From Sideroxydans lithotrophicus ES-1 (GTDB lineage: Bacteria; Pseudomonadota; Gammaproteobacteria; Burkholderiales; Gallionellaceae): a DNA stretch of 64,000 nucleotides. Where the stretch lies: positions 2,178,001 to 2,242,000 of the forward strand of contig NC_013959.1 of the NCBI RefSeq assembly GCF_000025705.1, read 5' to 3'. Made by a program: the position numbers and the translations under genes. Shown piece by piece: positions 46,069 to 55,958 of this stretch; positions within the stretch are counted from its first letter, which is position 1; every line of letters starts with the position of its first letter. The notes under the pieces were generated by a model. It was not told where the DNA came from. It saw only the letters and a list, made by a program, of their open reading frames with translations, and did not search any database.

Positions 46069-46096
46069 ATTGTAACCCCGTGAGTTACATTGTCAA
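46069..46096 (-). promoter_or_regulatory. higBA promoter with overlapping palindromic operator
   Basis: Read on the minus strand: TTGACA, 16 bases, TACAAT, close to the sigma-70 consensus. Within the spacer and overlapping the -10 is TGTAAC-N7-GTTACA (46071-46089), a good candidate for HigA autorepression. The -10 lies only 6 to 7 bases from the HigB ATG at 46063. Confidence 0.75.
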
Positions 46097-46256
46097 ATCG
46101 CACGAAACATCGGGAATCAACTAAAGAGGTTAGCTTCGCAATGGTTTTGCAGTGAGAGAAAATCAATAACAAAACCTGAGCCAGCCTCTTTTCCCTTGAC
46201 TCCGACTCATGGCGCATTCAGCATCTCCGCTACTTGTCACTGCATAAGGGACACAA

Positions 46257-47675
46257 ATGCCAAACACCAGCAATGAACATCGCCCCGGGCGGTTTCTGAA
46301 ATATTCGGCAACGTTGCTGGTGGTTGCGCTGCTGGCTTACGCCGCCTTGCTTGTCGCGCAGTCCTGGCGCGTGGCCAAATCCGAGCAGGCCAGCCAGTTG
46401 GCGACGATCGCCGCGCTGAGCGGGAACTCCATCGATATCTATTTCACCCAGTTGCAGATCGGCATGCAGAACCTGGGCGCGGATCTGGTCGTCACCGGCA
46501 AGAAGGCTGACCTTGACCGTGCGTTTGCGCTGGTGAGCCGGTTTCAGGGTCTGCACACGGAGCTGGAGAACGTGATGCTGATCCGCGGCGATGGGCAGAT
46601 ATTGCTGACCGGGGAAACGCCTAACCGGCCGGACCTGCCCACGCTCGCCCATGAGCCTGTGTTCAAGCAGATACGCGACGAGTTGCAACAAGGTTCGCCC
46701 TTTGCGGTTGGTCGCCCGGTGACGGGGAATATAGACAGGAGCTGGGTCGTCTCGGCACGCTATGCCATCACCGACAAGGCAGGCAAGCTGGCCTACATCA
46801 TCAGCGCCAACCTGCCGGTGGACATGATGCAACGCTACTGGATGGACGCCATCACCCCCCGCATCACCGCGCTGGGTCTGGTGCGCGACGATGGGTATCT
46901 GGTGAGCCGCTATCCCGAGCCGGATGCAGCCAGCCTGGACAAGACCTATGGCAAGCCGGTGACGGGTGCGATGGCCGAGTACCTGCGCGCGAACGACCAT
47001 CCGCAACAAGGGCAGGTGGAGATACGCGACAACGGCAAGACCACGGGTCTGCTGGTGCTGCGCCGCCTGCAGCACTATCCGCTCACGCTGTATGTCGAAA
47101 TGCCGGTGACGGAGATCAAGGCGGCATGGTGGCACGATATGCATGCGCCCTACTTCCTGATGGCGCTGGTGCTGGCGTGTGCGTTCGCTTTTTATGGCCT
47201 GCGGCAACACCGCCGGGCCTGGTCTGAGGAAAAGCGCCGCGAGGAACTGCGCCACCACTACGAACATGCCCTGCGCGTACGCAGCCCGAACGAGATCTTC
47301 ATGTTCGATACCGGTACCTTGCAGATCACCTACGCAAACGACCGGGCGCTGGATGACCTGGGCTATGCCCTGGAGCAACTGCAACAGAAGAGCATCCTTG
47401 CCCTGCATCCGCAATCGGGCATCGAATCGTTTGGCGTGAGGCTCGAACAGTTGCGCCGCGGCGAGCAGGAGTCGATCACTTACCAGACCATCCAGGTGCG
47501 CGCGGATGGCAGCAACTATCCGGTGGAGGTGAACCTGCAACTGATCAAGTCGGAGGGTGATGGCGAGAGATTCCTGGCCATCGTGCATGACATCTCCGCA
47601 ATCAAACTGGCCGAGGACAATATTGCAAAGTTCAATGCGCCCGTCGAACGGCGTGCTGGCAGGAATAATCAATGA
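46257..47675 (+). CDS. Truncated dCache-PAS sensor protein
   Basis: The 472-residue protein has an N-terminal membrane helix (about 18-38), a periplasmic double-Cache domain (about 45-275), a second helix (about 300-320) and a PAS/PAC unit (about 335-455). After AIVHDISAIKLAEDNIAKFNA the usual continuation (a coiled coil leading to GGDEF or a kinase) is replaced by PVERRAGRNNQ and a stop, 15 bases before the type A repeat. The output domain is therefore missing, and the gene is probably a truncated remnant with lost output, or acts by membrane sensing alone. Confidence 0.85.
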   Translation: MPNTSNEHRPGRFLKYSATLLVVALLAYAALLVAQSWRVAKSEQASQLATIAALSGNSIDIYFTQLQIGMQNLGADLVVTGKKADLDRAFALVSRFQGLHTELENVMLIRGDGQILLTGETPNRPDLPTLAHEPVFKQIRDELQQGSPFAVGRPVTGNIDRSWVVSARYAITDKAGKLAYIISANLPVDMMQRYWMDAITPRITALGLVRDDGYLVSRYPEPDAASLDKTYGKPVTGAMAEYLRANDHPQQGQVEIRDNGKTTGLLVLRRLQHYPLTLYVEMPVTEIKAAWWHDMHAPYFLMALVLACAFAFYGLRQHRRAWSEEKRREELRHHYEHALRVRSPNEIFMFDTGTLQITYANDRALDDLGYALEQLQQKSILALHPQSGIESFGVRLEQLRRGEQESITYQTIQVRADGSNYPVEVNLQLIKSEGDGERFLAIVHDISAIKLAEDNIAKFNAPVERRAGRNNQ

Positions 47676-47690
47676 AGCACCGAATAAGTC

Positions 47691-47757
47691 GTCACACCGG
47701 CGAAGGCCGGTGTCCAGTTGATTGTATACACTGGATTTCGGCCTTCGCCGGAATGAC
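47691..47757. repeat. Dispersed palindromic repeat type A, copy 2
   Basis: GTCACACCGGCGAAGGCCGG ... GGCCTTCGCCGGAATGAC, a long hairpin. About six of 67 positions differ from the copy at 45391-45457. It follows the truncated sensor gene directly and could be involved in its loss of the 3' part. Confidence 0.75.
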
Positions 47758-47837
47758 GGCTACTGCAGTCTAGTCGAGTAGAGTGTGCAGGCGCGCCCTG
47801 CAACTGCCGAGAAACTTGGATCTTTTAAGGTGCCCAT

Positions 47838-48167
47838 ATGCAAAGCGTATTTGAAGCTTCCTCCGGGCTGGATGCCCACATGGTCCTGAACCTGCTCGAA
47901 CAGCACGGCATCTCGGGACGTATCGAAGGGGAGTATCTGCAGGGCGGCATCGGCGAGCTTGCGGCGATGGGCTTTGTGCGCGTGCTGGTCGCAGAGGCTG
48001 ATCGCGCCGAGGCGATGCGGATAATCCGCGAGTGGGAAGCGATACAACCAGCGGAGGAAACGGCCAAACCGGAAACGAGCGCCTCTATCTCACTGCGCAT
48101 CTTCGTTGCCGGGGTATTTGTGGGGGCGGCGCTGATGTATTGGTTGCTGAAGGTGTTCGCCGCCTGA
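47838..48167 (+). CDS. DUF2007 family membrane protein
   Basis: The 109-residue protein begins MQSVFEASSGLDAHMVLNLLEQHGISGRIEGEYLQGGIGELAAMGFVRVLVAEADRAEAMRIIREWE, a clear DUF2007 ('putative signal transducing protein', GlnB-like fold) domain, followed by one C-terminal membrane helix (LRIFVAGVFVGAALMYWLLKVFAA). Function unknown. It follows the type A repeat and has no obvious partner. Confidence 0.88.
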   Translation: MQSVFEASSGLDAHMVLNLLEQHGISGRIEGEYLQGGIGELAAMGFVRVLVAEADRAEAMRIIREWEAIQPAEETAKPETSASISLRIFVAGVFVGAALMYWLLKVFAA

Positions 48168-48195
48168 GGGTGCCGCATGGCGAACGGATGCCGGG

Positions 48196-48588
48196 TCAGT
48201 GGGCCGTTTGCGTGTCGTAGTATTTGACCGACTTGCGCGAGCCGGGCTTCTTCTTGTGGGTGACCACGCCCTTGATCGTATCCAGTCCGGCGATGGCGAT
48301 ATCGGGATAAGCCGGGTTGAGCGCATGCAGCTGCCAGCCGCCATGGTCGCCGCGCCTGAGCTGGCGGAAGATGAATTCCTCGTTTGCCTCGCCGACCACG
48401 AACGAGCCATCCGATACCGGCGCGCCCATCTCGATGACCAGTATCTCTCCCTCGGTGAACTCCGGCGCCATGCTGTCGCCCAGCACCATCAGTGCGACGA
48501 TCTCCTTGCCGGAACAGGCGCTGTCGTTCATGGCGTCTTCCTGCGAGGCGGCAACGACGGGGATGTTGATTGGCTTGCGCGTATGCAT
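48196..48588 (-). CDS. S24 family peptidase (LexA/UmuD-like, no HTH)
   Basis: The 130-residue protein has the S24 catalytic Ser segment VLGDSMAPEFTEGEILVIE and FIFRQLRRGDHGGWQLHALNPAYPDI, as in UmuD/phage-repressor peptidase domains, but there is no DNA-binding domain and the Lys-containing motif is not clearly seen. It could be a self-cleaving regulator fragment or a UmuD-like protein without UmuC nearby. The start at 48588 is preferred over 48654, which lacks a ribosome binding site; GGGAGCT precedes it. Confidence 0.82.
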   Translation of the reverse strand: MHTRKPINIPVVAASQEDAMNDSACSGKEIVALMVLGDSMAPEFTEGEILVIEMGAPVSDGSFVVGEANEEFIFRQLRRGDHGGWQLHALNPAYPDIAIAGLDTIKGVVTHKKKPGSRKSVKYYDTQTAH

Positions 48589-48752
48589 GAGCAGAGCTCC
48601 CGAATTCAAGGGTCGGATGATAGCGCCAAACCTGTAGCGGATGAACACACTCACAGCAGGGGCTAGTCATGCGTTGCCCGGGCGGCTGCACTGCTGTCTT
48701 TGCGGTAGCCGGCGGGCAATTATTGCAGAACTGTAATATCCCTTTAACTTGC

Positions 48753-48782
48753 TTGCCTTTTCGGAAGAAACCGGATGATAAT
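48753..48782 (+). promoter_or_regulatory. Probable promoter of the riboswitch-cyclase transcript
   Basis: TTGCCT, 18 bases, GATAAT, a reasonable sigma-70 promoter. The transcription start would be near 48789, about 15 bases before the aptamer core. Confidence 0.55.
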
Positions 48783-48801
48783 GACCTCCAGCAGTAAACT
48801 A

Positions 48802-48888
48802 ATAGCAAACCTATTGAAAGGTAGGGACGCAAAGTTTCCGGTCTAAGGGGTCTGCAAAGCCCTATGACAGCGGGATTGCCGGTAGCCA
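48802..48888 (+). ncRNA. Cyclic-di-GMP-I (GEMM) riboswitch
   Basis: The sequence AGCAAACCTATTGAAAGGTA then GGGACGCAAAG, TTTCCGG, TCTAAG, GGGTCTGCAAAGCCC and GACAGCGGGATTGCCGG fits the GEMM-I aptamer, compare Vibrio Vc2 (GGGACGCAAAGCCTCCGGCCTAA and AGCGGGGTTACCG). The GAAA tetraloop (CCTATTGAAAGGTAGG), the conserved GGGACGCAAAG and the AGC-GGG-TTGCCG P1b/P2 arm are all present. It is upstream of, and in the same orientation as, the class III cyclase gene, with about 100 bases of expression platform. It should change expression of this cyclase with cyclic-di-GMP level; on- or off-switch is not predictable by eye. Confidence 0.93.
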
Positions 48889-48986
48889 CCGCCCTTGGAG
48901 TGGTTCCCGTTAGTACCTTAGCTCAGTCCAGCCGAAAACCTTGTGTCTCTCCTGTCCGATAGAGCGAGCGGATACAGGAGGGTTTC

Positions 48987-50363
48987 ATGCAAGCAAATTT
49001 CAAGAGTCGCGACGTCTGGCTTCTGGTCATCGTTTCGCTGATGGCGTTCGGCGCCAACCTTCCCGAAAGCGTGTTTGGGAACGTGATCGATCGCAACCTG
49101 TTGCTGGCCGCACTGGCGGTGACGATCTTCATTGCCCTGTTCCGCTACCTCAGGCTGATGCTGTTCCTCACGGTCTCGGTATTGGCCATCGGCGCGAACC
49201 TGCCCGACCAGCTGGCTACCCAGTTCGGCATCAGCCGTACCGCGTTCATCATAGCCTCGGGTGTGCTGGTGGTGATTGCCTTGCTGTACAAGCTGTATGA
49301 CCGGCAGAAGGCACTACGCAAGGCGGTTGCCGAACAAAGCTACGCTGGATTGCCGGGAGCCGAAGCAACGGGAGTGCAAATGGCGGTCAGCCACCTGCGC
49401 GATACCCTCGAATCCCGGGCGTCGGTCCTCGCCGCCATCTCGAACGGCGATTTTGCCGCTTTGCATCAATTGCTGATCTCCGATGTGGAGGTCAATTTCA
49501 GCCAGGACGGGCAGATCCCGATCTTCCTTGCCATCGAGAAAGGCAATGTGGATGTCGTGCTGCTGTTGCTGATCCACGGTGCAAAACTCAGGATCAAGAA
49601 CCACCTCGGTCTGTCGCCCATCGACGTGGCCTTGAAACTCAGGTTCGCGCGCATCGCCAAGATCCTGCATTACGCCGATACCCAGAACATGGCCATCCAG
49701 AATCGCGCTGTCTATTCGGCCCAGCAGACAAGGAAGATGGCGGTCCTGTTCGCCGACATCTGCGGCAGCACTGCCTTGTATGACCAGATGGGGAACGAAG
49801 CGGCGCTGAACATGATCACGAGCACGCTGAACCTGCTGAAACAGGAGGTCGCCAAGCACAAGGGCACCCTGATCAAGACGATCGGCGACGAGATCATGTG
49901 CACATTCCCGAATGTCATGCTGGCGGCCAAGGCTGCCCGCGCCATGCATCTTGCGATCGACACGGAAAAGCCCGGCGGCGAGCTTCCCATCGCGGTCCGC
50001 ATCGGTCTGCATTTCGGCGATGTCATCCTCAAGGCCAACGACGTGTTCGGCGACACCGTGAACGTCGCTGCACGCGTCGCATCGATCACCAGGGCACAAC
50101 AGACCTTGACCACGCAGGATGTCATCGATGTCCTGCCTGAAGAATTCGATGGCAAGGTGATTCCCATCACCCGCGCATCATTCCGCGGCAAGCAGGATGC
50201 GCTGGCGGTGTTCCAGTTGCTCTGGGAACCGGAAGGTTCGCTGTCGAACCGGATAGGCGATGAGACATTGCGCAAACTGAAAGCGAGCACCGAGGAAACT
50301 TCCACCATGGAGCAAAGCATCCAGTTCTCACGCAGGATAGACCTTGCAGGAACAGTCAGCTAA
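48987..50363 (+). CDS. Class III adenylate/guanylate cyclase with membrane and ankyrin-like regions
   Basis: The 458-residue protein has three to four N-terminal membrane helices (about 10-95), an ankyrin-like region (about 150-230: DGQIPIFLAIEKGNVDVVLLLLIHGAKLRI) and a C-terminal class III nucleotidyl cyclase domain: VLFADICGS (metal Asp256), GTLIKTIGDEIMCTF (second metal Asp near 300), RIGLHFGDV and GDTVNVAARVASI. Substrate (ATP or GTP) cannot be told. The preceding cyclic-di-GMP riboswitch suggests that one second messenger controls synthesis of another. Followed by a terminator at 50403. Confidence 0.93.
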   Translation: MQANFKSRDVWLLVIVSLMAFGANLPESVFGNVIDRNLLLAALAVTIFIALFRYLRLMLFLTVSVLAIGANLPDQLATQFGISRTAFIIASGVLVVIALLYKLYDRQKALRKAVAEQSYAGLPGAEATGVQMAVSHLRDTLESRASVLAAISNGDFAALHQLLISDVEVNFSQDGQIPIFLAIEKGNVDVVLLLLIHGAKLRIKNHLGLSPIDVALKLRFARIAKILHYADTQNMAIQNRAVYSAQQTRKMAVLFADICGSTALYDQMGNEAALNMITSTLNLLKQEVAKHKGTLIKTIGDEIMCTFPNVMLAAKAARAMHLAIDTEKPGGELPIAVRIGLHFGDVILKANDVFGDTVNVAARVASITRAQQTLTTQDVIDVLPEEFDGKVIPITRASFRGKQDALAVFQLLWEPEGSLSNRIGDETLRKLKASTEETSTMEQSIQFSRRIDLAGTVS

Positions 50364-50402
50364 GCGAATCACGTGCCCTGCCCGGATAGCCCTGACGAGA
50401 AA

Positions 50403-50425
50403 GCCCGGCATTGCCGGGTTTTTTC
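50403..50425 (+). terminator. Rho-independent terminator after the cyclase gene
   Basis: GCCCGGC-ATT-GCCGGGTTTTTTC: a six to seven base GC stem with a 3-base loop and a run of six T. Confidence 0.85.
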
Positions 50426-50534
50426 TTTGCCATAGCTGCACCATGTAGGGCAGTTCCATTACCTGGGTTAAAATGTTCACGGATCCCCGGTCGTTATTTG
50501 CATACCATCTTTGATACACGCTTTTCGCTCTCCC

Positions 50535-51773
50535 ATGCGCATCTCCCATCTCCGCCAACGCCTGTACGATCTCGGTGCCAAGCCGTGCCACGAAGACCGT
50601 CTGCTGCGCGGCTGGAGCCAGGTGTGCTCGTACGACAGGAAGGGCAGCCCGGCCGAGACGTTCTTTCCGCTCGCATTGCGCAATGAGTTGCCGGGCATCG
50701 AAGCGGAACTGGATGGGCTGGCCCGGCTGAAGAGCGAACACCCGGACACCCTCACCCTACCCCTCTCCCAGGGGGAGAGGGAACTGAATCGGCATTCTGA
50801 TAATGAGAAAGTAGCGCGCTTGCTGATCGAGCTGCACGACGGCCAAATGGTGGAAAGCGTGCTGCTGCCGCGCGGCGGGCTGTGCGTTTCGACGCAGGTG
50901 GGATGTGCCGTGGGCTGTGTGTTCTGCATGAGCGGCCGCGACGGTTTGCTGCGCCAGCTCGGCAGCGCCGAGATCGTCGCGCAAGTGGTGCTGGCACGCA
51001 AACGCCGCGCGGTGAGCAAGGTGGTGTTCATGGGCATGGGCGAGCCTGCACACAATCTCGACAACGTGCTGGAGGCGATCGAGCTGCTGGGCACGCAAGG
51101 GAACATCGGGCACAAGAACCTGGTGCTTTCGACGGTGGGCGATCTGCGCGTGTTCGAGCGTCTGATGGAAGGACTGACTCACAAGCCCTCACCCCAACCC
51201 TCTGGTGGAACTACTGACCATTCGACTAGGCCATCAGAAAACAATGGCCAAGTCGCTGGTCATCCCGCTTGCGGGAGAGGGGGCAACCGTGAAAGGCAAT
51301 CTTCAATTGCTGCGGTGAAACCGGCACTCGCGCTTTCGCTGCACACCACCGATGAGGTGCTACGAACCAGGCTGCTGCCGCAGGCACCGCGCATTCCCGT
51401 GGAAGAGCTGGTGGAACGTGCCGAGATATATGCGCGTGCCACCGGTTATCCGGTGCAATACCAGTGGACGCTGATCGAGGGCGTGAACGACAGCGACGCC
51501 GAGCTTGCGCGCATAGTCCAGCTGCTCAAGGGCAAGTACGCGATCATGAATTTCATCCCCTTCAATGAAGTCGACGGCCTCACCTATCGCCGCCCCTCGG
51601 GCGAACGCATCGCGGCCATGGCTTATGCATTGAACGGGCAAGGCATCTACTCCAGGGTGCGCGATTCGGCAGGACAGGAGATCGAAGGGGCGTGCGGACA
51701 GTTGCGCGCGCGGGCCGCGAAAACAAGGGAGTCCGCATCAAACATTCGCGGGCAGATTCTGCAGCGCGCATAA
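50535..51773 (+). CDS. RlmN/Cfr-family radical SAM methyltransferase with in-frame repeat insertions
   Basis: The 412-residue protein carries the RlmN hallmarks: [4Fe-4S] site GCAVGCVFC (Cys124, Cys128, Cys131), Cys117 in LCVSTQVGC, the GMGEPAHNLDNVLEAIE motif, and the methylated Cys387 in EGACGQL. RlmN methylates C2 of A2503 of 23S rRNA and A37 of tRNA. Two stretches that do not belong to the fold, about residues 72-83 and 217-250, are encoded by type B repeats, keeping the frame (DTLTLPLSQGERE and THKPSPQPSGG...). It is divergent from usual RlmN and is not near ndk or ispG, so it may be a paralogue. ATG at 50535; an upstream TTG at 50511 is unlikely. Confidence 0.88.
   Translation: MRISHLRQRLYDLGAKPCHEDRLLRGWSQVCSYDRKGSPAETFFPLALRNELPGIEAELDGLARLKSEHPDTLTLPLSQGERELNRHSDNEKVARLLIELHDGQMVESVLLPRGGLCVSTQVGCAVGCVFCMSGRDGLLRQLGSAEIVAQVVLARKRRAVSKVVFMGMGEPAHNLDNVLEAIELLGTQGNIGHKNLVLSTVGDLRVFERLMEGLTHKPSPQPSGGTTDHSTRPSENNGQVAGHPACGRGGNRERQSSIAAVKPALALSLHTTDEVLRTRLLPQAPRIPVEELVERAEIYARATGYPVQYQWTLIEGVNDSDAELARIVQLLKGKYAIMNFIPFNEVDGLTYRRPSGERIAAMAYALNGQGIYSRVRDSAGQEIEGACGQLRARAAKTRESASNIRGQILQRA
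50748..50783. repeat. Dispersed repeat type B, copy 3, inside the RlmN-like gene
   Basis: ACCCTCACCCTACCCCTCTC followed by CCAGGGGGAGAGGGAA, translated in frame as TLTLPLSQGERE. No stop codon is produced, so the insertion is tolerated in the protein between the N-terminal helical part and the radical SAM barrel. Confidence 0.75.
51185..51283. repeat. Dispersed repeat type B, copy 4, with a nested 60-base element
   Basis: The flanks CCCTCACCCCAACCCTCT and CCCGCTTGCGGGAGAGGGGGC belong together as one type B repeat. Between them, at 51204-51263, is a 60-base segment with its own inverted repeat (TGACCATTCGACTAGGCCAT at 51215-51234 against ATGGCCAAGTCGCTGGTCA at 51244-51262). All 60 bases are translated in frame. 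Confidence 0.7.
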
Positions 51774-51817
51774 TACGGGCCCATGCACTGTCTTAAGGCA
51801 GGCAACTTCAGTACATC

Positions 51818-52219
51818 ATGAACGACATTTTTCTTTTTCTGATCCATCTGGGCATCACCGCGCTATCGCTGTGGGTGGCCAGCTTCATCTTCCGCGGCAT
51901 CAAGTTCGCCAACACGGGCTCGCTGACCATGGCGGCGCTCCTGCTGGGCCTGGCCAACGCCTTCATCAGGCCGATCATCATCGCGTTGACCATCCCGCTG
52001 ACGGTCGTCACCTTCGGGTTCTTTCTGCTGGTGATCAATGCGCTGATGATGATGTTCGTTTCATCGGCAGTGCCCGGATTCAAGGTGTCCGGATTCTGGA
52101 CGGCATTCTTTGCCAGCATCTTCATCGCAGTACTGAGTTTTTTCGTCGGATTGTTCATCTTCCAGTCTGGCGATCATCCCATCCTCGTTCCTGCACAGCA
52201 TGGTCTGACCTACACTTGA
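51818..52219 (+). CDS. Phage holin family / YvlD-like membrane protein
   Basis: The 133-residue protein has four hydrophobic helices and the pattern LGLANAFIRPIIIALTIPLTVVTFGFFLLVINALMMMFVSSAVPGFKVSGFWTAFFASI, typical of PF04020 (YvlD, 'phage holin superfamily IV'). These are chromosomal, and a lytic role is not shown. A cryptic membrane function is likely. Confidence 0.88.
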   Translation: MNDIFLFLIHLGITALSLWVASFIFRGIKFANTGSLTMAALLLGLANAFIRPIIIALTIPLTVVTFGFFLLVINALMMMFVSSAVPGFKVSGFWTAFFASIFIAVLSFFVGLFIFQSGDHPILVPAQHGLTYT

Positions 52220-52222
52220 TGC

Positions 52223-52885
52223 ATGCATAAGGCCGCCCCGACCAAGGATGAGATCGCGCTGCTGGAGCCATTTGCCGGCCTCACGCTGGAGCGTATCCAT
52301 GTACCGACCAGCACCCCGGAGTTCGCCTCCGCCGCTGCCGAGATCAAGGCAGCGGGCATCGTCGGGTTCGATACCGAATCCAGGCCGACGTTCGTCACCG
52401 GCGATGTGAGCGAAGGGCCGCACGTGGTGCAGTTCGCCCTGCACGACAAGGCTTACCTGTTCCAGGTGCATCGGGAGGACGGGCTGCCGTTCCTGGTCGA
52501 GTTGCTGCAGTCGGATGAAGTCATCAAGGTCGGCTTCGGCCTCAAATCGGACAGCGGACATATCTTCAACAAACTGGGCGTGAGATTCGGTGCGGTGGTG
52601 GATCTGAATACGGTGTTCAACATGAAGGGCTACCGCAAGGAGATGGGTGCCCGCGCGGCAGTGGGCCTGGTATTCAACCAGCGCTTTGCCAAGTCTAAGA
52701 AGATCACCACCACCGACTGGTCGCAGCCTCGGCTCACCCATCAGCAGATACTGTATGCGGCGAACGATGCCTATGCAGCACTCAAGGTGCTGGAGGCGCT
52801 GAACCTGCCGCGCGCGGAGCTGCCGATCATGGGTTCGAACCAGCCCGGACGCCATTCACAAGGTCAAAATATTGGAGTAGCATGA
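52223..52885 (+). CDS. 3'-5' exonuclease domain protein (DnaQ/RNase D-like)
   Basis: The 220-residue protein has a DEDDy-type exonuclease fold: GFDTES (Exo I, Asp and Glu near 51-53), GFGLKSDSGHIF (Exo II-like), and HQQILYAANDAYAALKVLEAL (Exo III, YxxxD). The lack of HRDC domains and the length fit short RNase D-like or WRN-like exonucleases. It follows the holin-like gene by 3 bases and is probably co-transcribed. Confidence 0.88.
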   Translation: MHKAAPTKDEIALLEPFAGLTLERIHVPTSTPEFASAAAEIKAAGIVGFDTESRPTFVTGDVSEGPHVVQFALHDKAYLFQVHREDGLPFLVELLQSDEVIKVGFGLKSDSGHIFNKLGVRFGAVVDLNTVFNMKGYRKEMGARAAVGLVFNQRFAKSKKITTTDWSQPRLTHQQILYAANDAYAALKVLEALNLPRAELPIMGSNQPGRHSQGQNIGVA

Positions 52886-52915
52886 ATTTTCCTTAACACG
52901 ATAAGGAGTTCGATC

Positions 52916-53065
52916 ATGCCCCACACACACCACTCAAGCAGGGACAAGGACGCGAAGAAGAAGCCGCTGATGACGGCGAAGGAAAAGAGGATGGCCAAAC
53001 ATGCCAAGAAGCATCAACAGGAAGCCCAGCCTCTGATCACCCCCGAAATGACGCCCCATCATTAG
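52916..53065 (+). CDS. Small basic His/Lys-rich protein, 49 aa
   Basis: Start ATG at 52916 with ATAAGGAGTTCGATC before it, stop TAG at 53063. The product MPHTHHSSRDKDAKKKPLMT..., with several His and many Lys, is hydrophilic and probably helical in its centre (AKEKRMAKHAKKHQQEA). No domain; could bind nucleic acid or ribosome. The terminator at 53079 directly after it supports a real gene. Confidence 0.65.
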   Translation: MPHTHHSSRDKDAKKKPLMTAKEKRMAKHAKKHQQEAQPLITPEMTPHH

Positions 53066-53078
53066 AACAGCTTCCATT

Positions 53079-53109
53079 AAAAAAGCCCGGCGCTGCCGGG
53101 CTTTTTCTT
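53079..53109. terminator. Bidirectional terminator between the 49-aa gene and clpB
   Basis: AAAAAGCCCGGC-GCT-GCCGGGCTTTTTCTTT: a 10-base stem with A-run and T-run on both sides, so it can stop the plus-strand unit and the minus-strand clpB transcript. Confidence 0.85.
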
Positions 53110-53121
53110 TATTGCGGCTGC

Positions 53122-55707
<2,586 letters not shown>

Positions 55708-55720
55708 ATCGGCTCCTTCA

Positions 55721-55863
55721 AAAAGACCGTCTCACAACTACTACGCTTGGTGATACTGCGTCGGAGCGCGGCTCGAAATCCTCATGTATACCCATACATT
55801 CCGGTTTCTCACCCCTCTCCGCCTTGTCTGACCTGCGCTCGTAACGTTGTGCGAAGGTCTTTT
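55721..55863. repeat. Inverted-repeat element type C, copy 1, in the clpB leader
   Basis: The ends AAAAGACCGTCTCACAAC (55721-55738) and GTTGTGCGAAGGTCTTTT (55846-55863) are inverted repeats (16 of 18 positions). The interior (GATACTGCGTCGGAG, ATGTATACCCATACATTCCG, CGCCTTGTCTGACC) is related to that of the element at 59157-59336. It lies between the clpB promoter and start codon, so the clpB mRNA leader would fold into a long hairpin that ends about 13 bases before the ATG. Confidence 0.7.
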
Positions 55864-55883
55864 GGAATATCTGACTGCAGGGT

Positions 55884-55911
55884 AGATGGGGCGACTCGCT
55901 GCAATTTCAAG
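55884..55911 (-). promoter_or_regulatory. Sigma-32 heat-shock promoter of clpB
   Basis: On the minus strand, CTTGAAA, 13 bases, CCCCATCT, an almost exact match to the sigma-32 consensus (CTTGAAA-N11-16-CCCCATNT). The predicted start is near 55877, giving a leader of about 170 bases. Confidence 0.9.
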
Positions 55912-55958
55912 CCCGCGTGGTATCCCTTATACTACGCCATCATCCAACGGGACGTCAC

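Larger units (their letters stand above)
48589..48986. other. Region between S24 peptidase and cyclase genes
   Basis: No gene; contains the divergent promoter area, the promoter at 48753-48782 and the cyclic-di-GMP-I riboswitch described separately. A hairpin with CCAC at 48886-48889 and GTGG at 48900-48903 follows the aptamer and may be part of the expression platform. Confidence 0.6.

Noticed and set aside
45391-47757. Two type A repeats as ends of a transposon carrying HigBA and the sensor
   Set aside because: Both copies are in the same orientation and are each self-palindromic; no transposase or target duplication is seen. They look like independent insertions.
51818-52219. Holin-like gene as evidence for a prophage
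   Set aside because: The YvlD-type family is chromosomal in many bacteria, and no other phage gene is near.
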